A stretch of DNA of 64,000 bases from JANXVR01 sp034667405 (GCA_034667405.1 JAXDJX010000012.1:51992-115991); one strand, 5' to 3'. Counted from the stretch's first letter, positions 33,750 to 44,549 are shown. Numbers and translations: made by a program. The notes: generated from the sequence alone by a model not told the origin.

Positions 33750-34810
33750 TCGCGCTCGACGACGCCGCGGCCCTTCGAGCGGCCGACGGCGCCGGCATGC
33801 TCGACATCGTTGCCGCGTTCCCGACCGATTGCCGTACGTCCTACCGCGCAGCCGCCGCACGGACCGACCTCCCGTCGATGCGGGACATCACGTCCATCGT
33901 GTTCTGCGGGATGGGCGGGTCCGCCGTCGCCGGCGATCTGCTGCGCGCCGTCTTCAGAGACCGGCTGGGCGTCCCCATCGAAGTGAATCGCTCACCCGTG
34001 CTGCCGAACCATGCCGGTCCGAGCACCCTGGTTGCGGTCTGTTCGTATTCGGGGAACACGGCGGAGACACTCTCATCGTTCAACGACGCCCTCTCTCGAG
34101 GCTGCCGTATCGCGGTCGTCACCTCCGGTGGCGCCGCGAAGGAGATAGCCGACGCGAAGGGCATCCCGGTCCTCACGGTTGCCGGTGGGTACCAACCGCG
34201 CGCGGCGCTGGGTCATCTGGGGTTCGCGTGGCTCGGCGGGTTGGAGGCGATGGGTGTGCTACCTGCGCTCGCCGACGAGGTCGAGGAGACGGTGTTGCTC
34301 CTGGAACGGCTCGTCGCGGGACTCGCGCCCGACGTGCCGAAGTCGGACAATCTAGCGAAGCAGATCGCCGAGACCATCGGCGATCGCGTGCCGGTGGTGT
34401 GGGGGGCGGAAGGTGTGGCCTCCGTAGCCGCGATGCGGTGGAAGACCCAGCTCAACGAGAACGGCAAGGTTCCGGCGTTCTCGGCATCGATGTCCGAACT
34501 CGATCACAACGAGGTGGTCGGGTGGACACGTCCCTACGGCGAGCGCTTCGCGGTCCTCGCGCTGCGCACAGACGACGAACACGCGGAGATCGCTCCGAGG
34601 TTCGCGCTCTCCGAGGAGATCGCAGTCGGTTCGGGGGCCGTCACCGCCGAAGTGCACTCGCAGGGGGATTCGCCCCTTGCCAGGCTCCTCACCCTCGTCT
34701 TCGTCGGCGACATGGCGAGCGTCTACGTGGGGCTTCGGCGCGGGGTGGACCCGACCCCCGTGGTGGCCATCGACAAGCTCAAGGCCGCGCTGGCCGGGGA
34801 CGGGAGATGA
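33746..34810 (+). CDS. Bifunctional phosphoglucose/phosphomannose isomerase-type SIS protein
   Basis: Predicted to convert fructose-6-phosphate to mannose-6-phosphate (and glucose-6-phosphate), one step before manB. In 354 aa the N-terminal SIS domain has IVFCGMGGSAVAGDLL and CSYSGNTAETLSSF (phosphate-binding loops). The C-terminal PGI/PMI-specific domain has VWGAEGVASVAAMRWKTQLNEN and SELDHNEVVGW with the catalytic Glu/His. GTG start overlapping the previous stop. The trio manB / Trm112-like / isomerase supports GDP-mannose supply for surface glycans. Confidence 0.9.
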   Translation: MIALDDAAALRAADGAGMLDIVAAFPTDCRTSYRAAAARTDLPSMRDITSIVFCGMGGSAVAGDLLRAVFRDRLGVPIEVNRSPVLPNHAGPSTLVAVCSYSGNTAETLSSFNDALSRGCRIAVVTSGGAAKEIADAKGIPVLTVAGGYQPRAALGHLGFAWLGGLEAMGVLPALADEVEETVLLLERLVAGLAPDVPKSDNLAKQIAETIGDRVPVVWGAEGVASVAAMRWKTQLNENGKVPAFSASMSELDHNEVVGWTRPYGERFAVLALRTDDEHAEIAPRFALSEEIAVGSGAVTAEVHSQGDSPLARLLTLVFVGDMASVYVGLRRGVDPTPVVAIDKLKAALAGDGR

Positions 34811-35643
34811 CGCTGGGCCTTCCCGGGCCCGGCGACGATCTGGCCGTTCAGGCCGCCGACATCGTTCGAACGAAGACGGACCTGGCTCCTGAGGTCGCCC
34901 TGGTGTTGGGATCGGGGCTCGGGCCGGCGCTCCGTGACGTCCTGCTCCCGGCGGCGGTGTTCGCCTATCCGGAACTGCCGGGGTTTCCCGGGACCGCGGT
35001 CCCCGGACACGAGGGCACCCTGACGCTGGGAACCATCGCGGACGTACCCGTGCTGGCGTTCTCCGGACGGTTCCATCTCTATGAGGGCCACCACCCGGAC
35101 GTTCTTGCGCTGCTGCCTCGTCTCGCGGAGGCGCTCGGAGCCCGGACCATGGTCCTGACCGCCGCGGTGGGCGGGCTGACATCAGAACTTGCAGCGGGCA
35201 CCGTGATCGTCGTCACCGACCACCTGAACTTCATGGGCACGACGCCGTTGCAGGGGTGGCGAACCCCCGACGGCACTCCGGCGTTCATCAACACCCAAGA
35301 GGTCTACGACGCCCGCCTGGCAGACCTGGCGTTGACCCGGGCGGAGGCGCTGGAGATTTCTGCAGTCAAGGGGGTGTACGCGGCGATGCGAGGCCCCGCG
35401 TACGAAACGCCCGCCGAGGTCGCGTTCCTGGGACGCGCAGGCGGTACCGTCGTGGGGATGAGTATGGTTCCGGAGGCATTACCTGCGCGTGCGCTGGGCC
35501 TGCGGGTCCTGGGACTCTGTTCGCTCACGAACGCGCTGGGAGCGCACGTCTCACACGATGATGTCGTGCGCGTATCGAATGAGACCGCGGTTACGGTGGG
35601 TCGTCTGCTGACGGACCTGCTGCCCCGGATGGAAGGAGTCTGA
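34807..35643 (+). CDS. punA: Purine nucleoside phosphorylase (trimeric type)
   Basis: Phosphorolysis of inosine/guanosine, perhaps S-methyl-thio-derivatives, for purine salvage. It has 278 aa. Motifs of the trimeric PNP family are VLGSGLG (33-39), GHEG with His68, the base/ribose site AMRGPAYETPAE, MSMVPEALPAR and the SLTNALG Asn that favours 6-oxopurines. The ATG overlaps the isomerase stop, and the adenosylhomocysteinase gene starts 1 nt after its stop. An Asn at the base site argues against adenosine as the main substrate, although the neighbour makes adenosine; see findings. Confidence 0.88.
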   Translation: MTLGLPGPGDDLAVQAADIVRTKTDLAPEVALVLGSGLGPALRDVLLPAAVFAYPELPGFPGTAVPGHEGTLTLGTIADVPVLAFSGRFHLYEGHHPDVLALLPRLAEALGARTMVLTAAVGGLTSELAAGTVIVVTDHLNFMGTTPLQGWRTPDGTPAFINTQEVYDARLADLALTRAEALEISAVKGVYAAMRGPAYETPAEVAFLGRAGGTVVGMSMVPEALPARALGLRVLGLCSLTNALGAHVSHDDVVRVSNETAVTVGRLLTDLLPRMEGV

Positions 35644-35644
35644 G

Positions 35645-36901
35645 ATGTCCGACTACCGCGACGCTACGCTCGCAGGTGCCGGCCGCGACCGGATCGAGTG
35701 GGCTGCGGCGGAGATGCCGGTGCTGAAGCTCATCCGGGAGCGGTTCGAGAAGGAGAAGCCGCTCGCGGGTATCCGCATGGCCGCGTGTCTCCACGTGACG
35801 ACCGAAACGGCGAACCTCATGGAGACGCTCGCTGCGGGAGGTGCCGAGGTAGCCCTCTGCGCCTCTAATCCGCTGAGCACGCAGGACGATGTCGCCGCCG
35901 CGCTCGCGGAGCAGAGTGGGATCGATACCTATGCCATCAAGGGCGAGGGCAACGACACCTACTTCAAGCACATCAACGCCGTACTCGACCTGAAGCCGCA
36001 GATCACCATGGACGACGGCGCGGACATGGTCGGGATCTTGCACAAGGAGCGTCCCGACCAGCTCACGGAGATCATGGGAGGCACCGAAGAGACCACCACG
36101 GGTGTCATCCGGCTCCGCGCCATGGCGAAGGACGGGGCTCTCAGGTACCCGATCGTGTCCGTCAACGATGCCGACACGAAACACCTGTTCGACAACCGGT
36201 TCGGGACGGGGCAGTCGACCATGGACGCCATCATGCGCGCCACCAACCGACTCATCGCCGGACGCAACGTCGTCGTGGTGGGGTACGGGATGTGTGGGCG
36301 CGGCGTCGCGTCGCGGGCGCGGGGACTGGGCGCACACGTGATCGTCACCGAGGTCGATCCCACCGCGGCTATCGAAGCGGTCATGGAGGGGTTCCGCGTC
36401 ATGCCCATCCGCGACGCCGCCCGTGTCGGCGACATCTTCATCACGGTGACGGGGGACACGCACGTCATCGCGAAAGAGCACATGGAGCTCATGCAGGACG
36501 GCGCCATCATGGCGAACTCCGGCCACTTCGACGTGGAGATCGATAAGCCGGGGCTGGCCTCTCTGTCCGAAGGCCGCGTGCGGAGGATCCGCGATTTCGT
36601 GGACGAACACACGTTGGCGGACGGCCGGAAGATCTATCTCCTGGGAGAGGGCAGGCTCGTGAACCTCGCCGCCGCAGAAGGGCATCCCGCGGCAGTCATG
36701 GACATGTCCTTCGCGAACCAGGCCCTCGCTGCCGAATGGATGGTCATCAACCACGCCGACCTCACGCCGCAGGTCTACGAGGTCCCCGAGGAGATCGACA
36801 AAGAGGTTGCGCGGCTGAAGCTGCACGCGATGGGGATCCAGATCGACACGCTCACGGCCGAGCAGGTCTCGTATCTCAACAGCTGGGAGCAGGGAACCTA
36901 G
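35645..36901 (+). CDS. ahcY: S-adenosylhomocysteine (or S-inosylhomocysteine) hydrolase, short archaeal/Thermotoga type
   Basis: Removes the inhibitor left by methyltransferases: SAH to adenosine plus homocysteine, with bound NAD. At 418 aa it lacks the roughly 40-70-residue insertion of the classic actinobacterial enzyme and ends at SWEQGT, without the C-terminal Lys/Tyr (KPDHYRY-like) tail that contacts NAD of the partner subunit. It keeps HVTTETANLM, SNPLSTQDDVAAAL, GTGQSTMDAI and the NAD loop VVVGYGMCGRG. This short type is found in Archaea and Thermotoga; in Methanocaldococcus a homologue prefers S-inosylhomocysteine. Confidence 0.92.
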   Translation: MSDYRDATLAGAGRDRIEWAAAEMPVLKLIRERFEKEKPLAGIRMAACLHVTTETANLMETLAAGGAEVALCASNPLSTQDDVAAALAEQSGIDTYAIKGEGNDTYFKHINAVLDLKPQITMDDGADMVGILHKERPDQLTEIMGGTEETTTGVIRLRAMAKDGALRYPIVSVNDADTKHLFDNRFGTGQSTMDAIMRATNRLIAGRNVVVVGYGMCGRGVASRARGLGAHVIVTEVDPTAAIEAVMEGFRVMPIRDAARVGDIFITVTGDTHVIAKEHMELMQDGAIMANSGHFDVEIDKPGLASLSEGRVRRIRDFVDEHTLADGRKIYLLGEGRLVNLAAAEGHPAAVMDMSFANQALAAEWMVINHADLTPQVYEVPEEIDKEVARLKLHAMGIQIDTLTAEQVSYLNSWEQGT

Positions 36902-37516
36902 GTGAGTCACCGCCTCTCGATCCGAGCGCACTACGAACGGTTCCCGCTCAGCGTGAAGGGAGCCTTCGTGCTGCGCGCCGCCGACGGTGATCCCCACCAG
37001 GTGAAGATCCTCCGCGCGTTGGCTGCCGGCATGGACGGTGAAGGGGAGCGCTCTCTGGATCTCGAGGACGTCACGCTCGAGGTCGCTCCCAACCTGGATC
37101 TGTTCGTCCCGTTCGAGGTCCCCCTCGCCGACCTGGGGCCCGGTTGGTACGGATTGCGGTGCGACCTGGCGATCGATGCGGACCCCGTGACCGTGCACCC
37201 GGGGAAGAGCTTCTCGGTGCCGTGGCCGAGGGCAACGACCCGGCGGGCCAACGTGGGCGTCGCGAAGGCACTGGGCGGGGTTCGGATCGACCATGTCGAT
37301 TGCGTGGGCGACGCCATCAAGATCAGTTATGCAGGCGATGCTCCGGCCGATCTCCGCCTGTCCGCCGACGGCAGGACGCTTCCCGTCGTCGACAGCGAGT
37401 TCGATGAAGGCTCGGGCAAAGGGAAGGTCACGGCGTATCCCGTGCTCCGCTCCGACCGGTTACTGAAGATCGTCTCCAAGGGCGAGGAGCCCTTGGACGT
37501 CGCACTCCCTTCGTAG
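36902..37516 (+). CDS. Uncharacterized 204-aa beta-rich protein
   Basis: Not recognised. The GTG abuts the stop of ahcY, so the gene ends the operon that starts at manB. No signal peptide, no membrane span, no Cys-based metal site. The N-terminal half (YERFPLSVKGAFVLRAADGD... VTLEVAPNLDLFVPFEVPL) alternates hydrophobic residues like a beta-sandwich, and the C-terminal half (RRANVGVAKALGGVRIDHVDC... LRLSADGRTLPV) could be a second one. A binding or structural role is all that can be suggested. Base composition matches the neighbours. Confidence 0.6.
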   Translation: MSHRLSIRAHYERFPLSVKGAFVLRAADGDPHQVKILRALAAGMDGEGERSLDLEDVTLEVAPNLDLFVPFEVPLADLGPGWYGLRCDLAIDADPVTVHPGKSFSVPWPRATTRRANVGVAKALGGVRIDHVDCVGDAIKISYAGDAPADLRLSADGRTLPVVDSEFDEGSGKGKVTAYPVLRSDRLLKIVSKGEEPLDVALPS

Positions 37517-37546
37517 CCAACCGGCAACGATGTCGGAGCCCGGCCG

Positions 37547-37552
37547 TAGCGT
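37547..37552 (+). promoter_or_regulatory. Leaderless-type -10 box (TAGCGT) of the ComF-like gene
   Basis: TAGCGT followed by 8 nt and the ATG at 37561; no ribosome site. Confidence 0.45.
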
Positions 37553-37560
37553 GATCCGGG

Positions 37561-38361
37561 ATGAAGCTCTCGGACGTCCTGTTCCCGCGCCGGTGCGCGG
37601 GGTGCCGCGACGGGCCATGGCCCTTCTGCGACGACTGTCGCGCGGAACTGACCCCCTTGGAGTCGCCGTGGTGTGAGCGGTGTGGACGGCCCACCTCGGC
37701 CCCTGCCCTCACGTGTCGTGATTGTCCCGATCGGCCGCTCACCTCCGCGAGAGCGCCGTTCCGGTTCGACGGTCCAGCCAGGGCGGCGGTGCATCGATTG
37801 AAATACGCGGGCTGGCAGGACGTTGGATCGGCGCTCGCCCGGGCGATGGCCACCGTGGGACCTGCGCCCGGGGCGCGTGATGCGCTGGCGGTGGCATGGG
37901 TGCCGTTGGCGCGCGCGAGGTTGGCTGCGCGCGGCTATGACCAGGCGCGCGTGCTTGCTCGGGGGCTCGGACGCGAGTTGGACCTTCCCGTACAACGGCT
38001 CCTCAAACGAACCATCAGCACCGGGCCGCAGGCACGCCGAGGCGGCGCCGAACGTCGGGCGGCCCTGCGGGGCGCGTTCGTTGCGACCGACCGGTGTCCG
38101 TCGACGGTGTTGCTGGTGGACGACGTGCTCACGACCGGAGCAACGGCTGCCTCGTGCGCGCGGGCCCTGATGGGCGCGGGCGCACGGGAGGTGCACCTGG
38201 TGGTCGCCGCGCGGGCATTCAGGGGTCCGCTGCGTTCGACGTCGGCCGGACGGCCCATGCCGCGAAGGGCCGAGGGACGGGTTCCTCGGGAAGGGGGTCG
38301 TGCCTATACTCGAACGGGCTCTCGTCCGGGTCTGTGGTTGCCCGGGGATATTCCTCGGTAG
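37561..38361 (+). CDS. comF: ComF-family phosphoribosyltransferase-like protein
   Basis: Protein of 266 aa related to ComF/GntX. The N-terminus has a zinc-finger-like set of cysteines (CAGC, CDDC, CERC, CRDC within residues 13-58). The phosphoribosyltransferase fold follows, with VLLVDDVLTTGAT (about 181-193) as the PRPP-binding loop and RGYDQARVLARGL before it. In naturally competent bacteria ComF helps DNA uptake; in Actinobacteria the role is unclear. The last 40-odd residues are Arg/Gly/Pro-rich and not family-like, and that DNA carries a TATACT promoter box. In mycobacteria it also precedes hpf and secA (as remembered). Confidence 0.87.
   Translation: MKLSDVLFPRRCAGCRDGPWPFCDDCRAELTPLESPWCERCGRPTSAPALTCRDCPDRPLTSARAPFRFDGPARAAVHRLKYAGWQDVGSALARAMATVGPAPGARDALAVAWVPLARARLAARGYDQARVLARGLGRELDLPVQRLLKRTISTGPQARRGGAERRAALRGAFVATDRCPSTVLLVDDVLTTGATAASCARALMGAGAREVHLVVAARAFRGPLRSTSAGRPMPRRAEGRVPREGGRAYTRTGSRPGLWLPGDIPR
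38305..38310 (+). promoter_or_regulatory. Consensus-like -10 box (TATACT) for the hpf leader RNA
   Basis: TATACT lies inside the 3' end of the ComF-like gene. The predicted start is near 38317, so the leader before hpf would be about 267 nt. The same hexamer is used before the tmRNA gene. Confidence 0.5.
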
Positions 38362-38583
38362 TCGACGCCAGCCGCGGGCGAAACGACCCACGTAAGGCGA
38401 CCGTTGGTCGCTGAGCATGGCGCGGTTTAGATGTAAGTCCTGCCCCGGAGCCGGTTCGCCGGTTCCCGGGAGAGGGTGGGAAGCGGCTCCGATAGGAGCC
38501 AGCCAGCGCCCCGGCAGGCGGGTGTGGGGCCAAAGACCAGGTCAGCCGGAACGGGAGCCCACCGATCGGCGACGGAGGAGCGG
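38317..38583 (+). ncRNA. Candidate structured RNA upstream of hpf/raiA (possible raiA RNA)
   Basis: A leader between the comF stop and hpf, rich in pairing. Helices I can draw: 38371-38376 with 38421-38426, enclosing a perfect 6-bp hairpin 38397-38402/38406-38411; a long-range helix 38439-38444 with 38513-38518, enclosing a UUCG-capped hairpin (38445-38469) and a GATA-loop hairpin (38485-38500); and 38524-38528 with 38558-38562. The raiA motif is a known large RNA class of Firmicutes and Actinobacteria that lies before raiA/hpf genes. I assign it by position and structure density, not by matching its consensus. Confidence 0.55.
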
Positions 38584-38946
38584 ATGGAACTGACGTTCAC
38601 CGGACGAGGGATGCAGATCACCGATGAGATCAGGGCGATCGCCGCCCACAAGGTGGCCCCGATGGCTCGGATGGAGCCGAGGGCCACGCGGGTCGATCTG
38701 GAGATCATCGCGGCACATCATCCGAAGCCCGGGACGGCGCGCGTCGAGGCGGCGCTCGCGATCCCACGCAGGACGTTCCGGGCACACGGTGAGGGACACG
38801 ACGTCTCGTCGGCCATCGATGAGGTGGTAGCGCGGCTGGAGCGTCAGCTCCGCGACCATCACGGGAAGCGGAGAGCGATGCTGCACAAGGGTAATGGGCT
38901 AGAATCCGCTCACCTGAGTCCGGCACCAGCCGAAACCTCGGAGTAG
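38584..38946 (+). CDS. hpf: Ribosome hibernation promoting factor, short form (HPF/RaiA)
   Basis: Binds the decoding region of idle 30S subunits and blocks translation in stationary phase. The 120-aa protein is an S30AE domain (MELTFTGRGMQITDEIRAIA; VARLERQLRDHHGKRR) only; the C-terminal dimerisation domain of long HPF, usual in Actinobacteria, is absent. ATG 38584 has a CGGAGGAG ribosome site. It follows the candidate raiA-type RNA. The response-regulator gene starts 20 nt later; a TAGAAT box inside the hpf 3' end (38900-38905) could give that gene separate expression. Confidence 0.88.
   Translation: MELTFTGRGMQITDEIRAIAAHKVAPMARMEPRATRVDLEIIAAHHPKPGTARVEAALAIPRRTFRAHGEGHDVSSAIDEVVARLERQLRDHHGKRRAMLHKGNGLESAHLSPAPAETSE
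38900..38905 (+). promoter_or_regulatory. Possible internal -10 box (TAGAAT) for the response regulator
   Basis: TAGAAT within the hpf C-terminal codons; a start near 38912 would give a leader of about 55 nt for the GTG at 38967. Confidence 0.35.
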
Positions 38947-38966
38947 CCGCTCTAGAGGGGGGATCC

Positions 38967-39650
38967 GTGTCCAAGGAAGCCGACGCGTCCGAGAAGCTCC
39001 GAGTCCTGGTGGTCGACGACCACGCGCTGTTCCGACGGGGGCTCGAGATGGTGCTCCAGCAGGAGCCGGACCTCGAACTCGTCGGTGAAGCCTCAGACGG
39101 GGCCGAGGCCATCGAGAAGGCCCAGGAACTCATGCCGGATGTCATCCTCATGGATGTTCGGATGCCGAAACGCTCCGGTATCGAAGCCGCCGGCAGCATC
39201 CGGGATCTCCTGCCGCACGTGAAGATCCTCATGCTCACCATCAGCGACGAGGAAGCTGATCTCTACGACGCCATCAAGGCCGGTGCCAGTGGTTACCTCC
39301 TCAAGGAGATCCCCATCGAAGAGGTTGCCGACGCGATCAGAAGCGTCTGGGCCGGCCAGTCGCGCATCAGCCCGTCGATGGCCTCGAAGCTCCTCACGGA
39401 GTTCGCGGCGATGTCGAAGACGGCGCAGGAGCGACCGCAGATGCCGGCGCCCCGGCTCACCGACCGCGAGATGGAGGTGCTCCGCCTGGTCGCCCAAGGT
39501 CTCAACAACCGGGACATCGCGAAGGAACTCTTCATCTCCGAGAACACGGTCAAGAACCACATCCGTAACATCTTGGAGAAATTGCACCTGCACTCCCGTA
39601 TGGAGGCGGTCGTCTACGCCGTGCGCGAGAAGATGATCGAGATCAGCTGA
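38967..39650 (+). CDS. NarL/LuxR-family response regulator
   Basis: Two-component transcription factor of 227 aa. Receiver domain about 11-130 with acidic DD (17-18), phospho-acceptor Asp63 (VILMDVRMP) and the Lys of LLKEIP. LuxR-type helix-turn-helix about 160-222: RLTDREMEVLRLVAQGLNNRDIAKELFISENTVKNH, all key residues present. GTG start behind a GAGGGGGGAT ribosome site. No histidine kinase is near, so it is an orphan here. Between hpf and secA it may link starvation or envelope signals to expression, but no target can be named. Confidence 0.93.
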   Translation: MSKEADASEKLRVLVVDDHALFRRGLEMVLQQEPDLELVGEASDGAEAIEKAQELMPDVILMDVRMPKRSGIEAAGSIRDLLPHVKILMLTISDEEADLYDAIKAGASGYLLKEIPIEEVADAIRSVWAGQSRISPSMASKLLTEFAAMSKTAQERPQMPAPRLTDREMEVLRLVAQGLNNRDIAKELFISENTVKNHIRNILEKLHLHSRMEAVVYAVREKMIEIS

Positions 39651-39652
39651 GC

Positions 39653-40123
39653 GTGTCCGATCCGATGATCGCCGCCGCCCGCGAGGAGCTGGATGAGGCC
39701 CTCGACGAACTGCGGACCGTGGTTGTCGGCCTTGACCGCGACTCGCTCAACCGCCTCCCGCTTCCGCAGGACACGAATAGTCTCGCCGTGCTGGTCGTGC
39801 ACGGGGTTGCAAGTACGAGGTCGTGGCTCAGCCTTGCTACCGGTGCGCCCTTCCCCGACCGCGACCGGGACGCCGAGTTCCGTACTGTCGTAGAGGATCC
39901 CGCGGTGTTCCTCGCGGAGTTCGACGCCGCGGCCGAGGCGTGTCGTGAACTCCTTTCCCCTGAGGTTGTCTTCGATCCCGCGCGTGAGGGCACGGGCCCC
40001 TGGCGCGTACGCGAACTCGCCAGCGAAAACGTTTCGGCGGCGGCGGCGCTCCTTCACGCGCTGGCCCATCTGAACGAGCACGTCGGTCATGCGCAACTGA
40101 CCCGCCAGCTCTGGAAGGTGTGA
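39653..40123 (+). CDS. DinB/DUF664-like protein
   Basis: Four-helix DinB-fold protein of 156 aa. Helix 1 IAAAREELDEALDELRTVV, then a VVHGVASTRSWL segment with a His in the usual first metal position, and HALAHLNEHVGHAQLTRQLW near the C-terminus with the remaining His residues. DinB-like proteins bind divalent metal, and some are thiol (mycothiol/bacillithiol) transferases; the substrate here is unknown. GTG at 39653 follows the response-regulator stop by 2 nt. It may be co-transcribed with it. Confidence 0.78.
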   Translation: MSDPMIAAAREELDEALDELRTVVVGLDRDSLNRLPLPQDTNSLAVLVVHGVASTRSWLSLATGAPFPDRDRDAEFRTVVEDPAVFLAEFDAAAEACRELLSPEVVFDPAREGTGPWRVRELASENVSAAAALLHALAHLNEHVGHAQLTRQLWKV

Positions 40124-40138
40124 CCCGCGGGCACCCGG

Positions 40139-40144
40139 TAGGCT
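40139..40144 (+). promoter_or_regulatory. Leaderless-type -10 box (TAGGCT) of the acetolactate-synthase-like gene
   Basis: CGG-TAGGCT followed by exactly 7 nt and then GTG 40152; no ribosome site. It is identical in arrangement to the LCP gene at 3952. Confidence 0.55.
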
Positions 40145-40151
40145 CGACGGC

Positions 40152-41801
40152 GTGATCGCAGGCAAGCAGAACGTCGCCCGTCTCATCGTGGAATGCCTGG
40201 AGAACGAGGGTGTGACCTTCGTGTTCGGTCTCCCCGGCGAAGAGAACCTGCACATGATCGATGCCCTGGCCGACTCGCCGATCCGGTTCATCACCACGCG
40301 GGATGAGCGCGGCGCGGCATTCATGGCCGACAGTTACGGTGCGTTGACGGGCAAACCCGGCGTCTGCTTGGCGACGCTCGGACCCGGCGCGATCAACCTC
40401 ATGCTCGGCATCGCGAACGCCCAGCTGGACTCGCACCCATTGGTGGCGATCGCGGCGCAGGCCGGGCTCAACAGGATCTACAAGGAGTCGCACCAGTTCG
40501 TCGATCTGGTCAGCCTCTTCCGGCCGATCACGAAATGGGGAGACATGGTCACCGTCCCCGACGCCGCGCCCGAGATGGTTCGCAAGGCCTTCAAACAGGC
40601 GCAGACCGAACGCCCCGGTGCGACGTTCATCATCCTTCCCGAAGACGTCGCCGAGCGAGACACGGATGCGGTTCCGTTGCGGGTGAACGTGCCGCGCGAT
40701 CCGGCGCCCTCGGATGACCAGGTCCTTCGTGCCGTGCACGTGCTGTCCGCCGCCCAACACCCGGTGGTCCTCGCCGGTCCCGGTGTCGAGCGTGATGGTG
40801 CCGTGCCGGCGCTGATCCGGTTCTCAGAGCGCCTACGGATCCCGGTTGCCACCACCTTCCTGGGCAAAGGCGTCTTCCCCGACGATCATGAGAACGCACT
40901 GGGGACCATCGGTTTCATGGTCAAGGACTACGCGAACTTCGGTTTCGACAAAGCCGACGTCGTGGTGGCGGTCGGATATGACTTGGTTGAGTATTCGCCG
41001 AGCCGCTGGAACCCGTTGGGGGACAAGCAGATCATCCACGTCCACCGGACCGTGGCGGAGGTGGACGCCCACTACACCCTCGAGGTCGGCCTGCAGGGGT
41101 CGATCGGGGAGACGCTCGACGCCATCGCGTCGGGGAAGGACATCGGCCGGATCCCTCCGTACGAGCCGCCCGTGAAGGACCTCATGCGTGAGGAGCTCGA
41201 ACGCGGTGCCGCCGAGGATGCCTTCCCGGTGAAGCCGCAGCGGCTGGTTACCGACATCCGCGCAGCCATGGGCCGCGAGGACATCGTGCTCTGCGACACC
41301 GGCGCGGTGAAGATGTGGATGGCCCGGCTGTATCCCACCTATTCACCCTCGACGTGCCTGGTCTCCAACGGGCTCGCCACCATGGCCTTCAGCCTTCCGG
41401 GGGCCTTCGCCGCCAAGCTGGCGTTCCCCGAGCGCAAGGTGCTTGCCGCCATGGGCGACGGCGCCTTCCTCATGAGCGTGGCCGAGATCGAGACGGCGGT
41501 TCGTGAGGGCGTCCACATCGTGATCTTGGTCTGGGTGGACGGCGGCTACGGCTTGATCCGCTGGAAGGAAGAGATCAACCTGGGACGAACGGCGGCGGTG
41601 TCGTTCGGGAACCCCGATTTCGTGCAGCTCGCGACGAGCTTCGGGGCCAAGGGATATGAGATCTCCTCCGCCGACCAGCTGCTGCCGACGCTGCAGAAGG
41701 CGCTGGCCGACCGTACCGTCAGCGTGATCGCGTGTCCCGTCGACTACAGCGAGAACACCCGCCTGGTCGAGCGTCTGGGTGCCATCGAAGAAGGCATGTA
41801 A
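40152..41801 (+). CDS. Acetolactate synthase-like thiamine-diphosphate enzyme
   Basis: 549-aa ThDP-dependent enzyme. The N-terminal pyrimidine-binding domain has FGLPGEENLHMIDAL (catalytic Glu) and TRDERGAAFMADSYG. A central domain follows. The C-terminal diphosphate domain has GDGAFLMSVAEIETAVREGV (metal GDG). The closing VDYSENTRLVERLG resembles catabolic AlsS-type acetolactate synthases, which make acetolactate from two pyruvates without FAD or a regulatory subunit. No small subunit (ilvN) gene is adjacent, which agrees. Other carboligases of the family (glyoxylate, oxalyl-CoA) are less likely but possible. Confidence 0.82.
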   Translation: MIAGKQNVARLIVECLENEGVTFVFGLPGEENLHMIDALADSPIRFITTRDERGAAFMADSYGALTGKPGVCLATLGPGAINLMLGIANAQLDSHPLVAIAAQAGLNRIYKESHQFVDLVSLFRPITKWGDMVTVPDAAPEMVRKAFKQAQTERPGATFIILPEDVAERDTDAVPLRVNVPRDPAPSDDQVLRAVHVLSAAQHPVVLAGPGVERDGAVPALIRFSERLRIPVATTFLGKGVFPDDHENALGTIGFMVKDYANFGFDKADVVVAVGYDLVEYSPSRWNPLGDKQIIHVHRTVAEVDAHYTLEVGLQGSIGETLDAIASGKDIGRIPPYEPPVKDLMREELERGAAEDAFPVKPQRLVTDIRAAMGREDIVLCDTGAVKMWMARLYPTYSPSTCLVSNGLATMAFSLPGAFAAKLAFPERKVLAAMGDGAFLMSVAEIETAVREGVHIVILVWVDGGYGLIRWKEEINLGRTAAVSFGNPDFVQLATSFGAKGYEISSADQLLPTLQKALADRTVSVIACPVDYSENTRLVERLGAIEEGM

Positions 41802-41821
41802 CCCTGAACCTGACCTGCCGG

Positions 41822-41827
41822 TAGAAT
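41822..41827 (+). promoter_or_regulatory. -10 box (TAGAAT) of secA
   Basis: CGG-TAGAAT in the 66-bp gap; the leader to GTG 41868 would be about 34 nt, with GGAAAGGG as a ribosome-site candidate. Confidence 0.5.
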
Positions 41828-41867
41828 CGAATCCCGTTCGCCGATCCCTGGAAAGGGCCCGTTTACC

Positions 41868-44543
<2,676 letters not shown>

Positions 44544-44549
44544 AGACGT

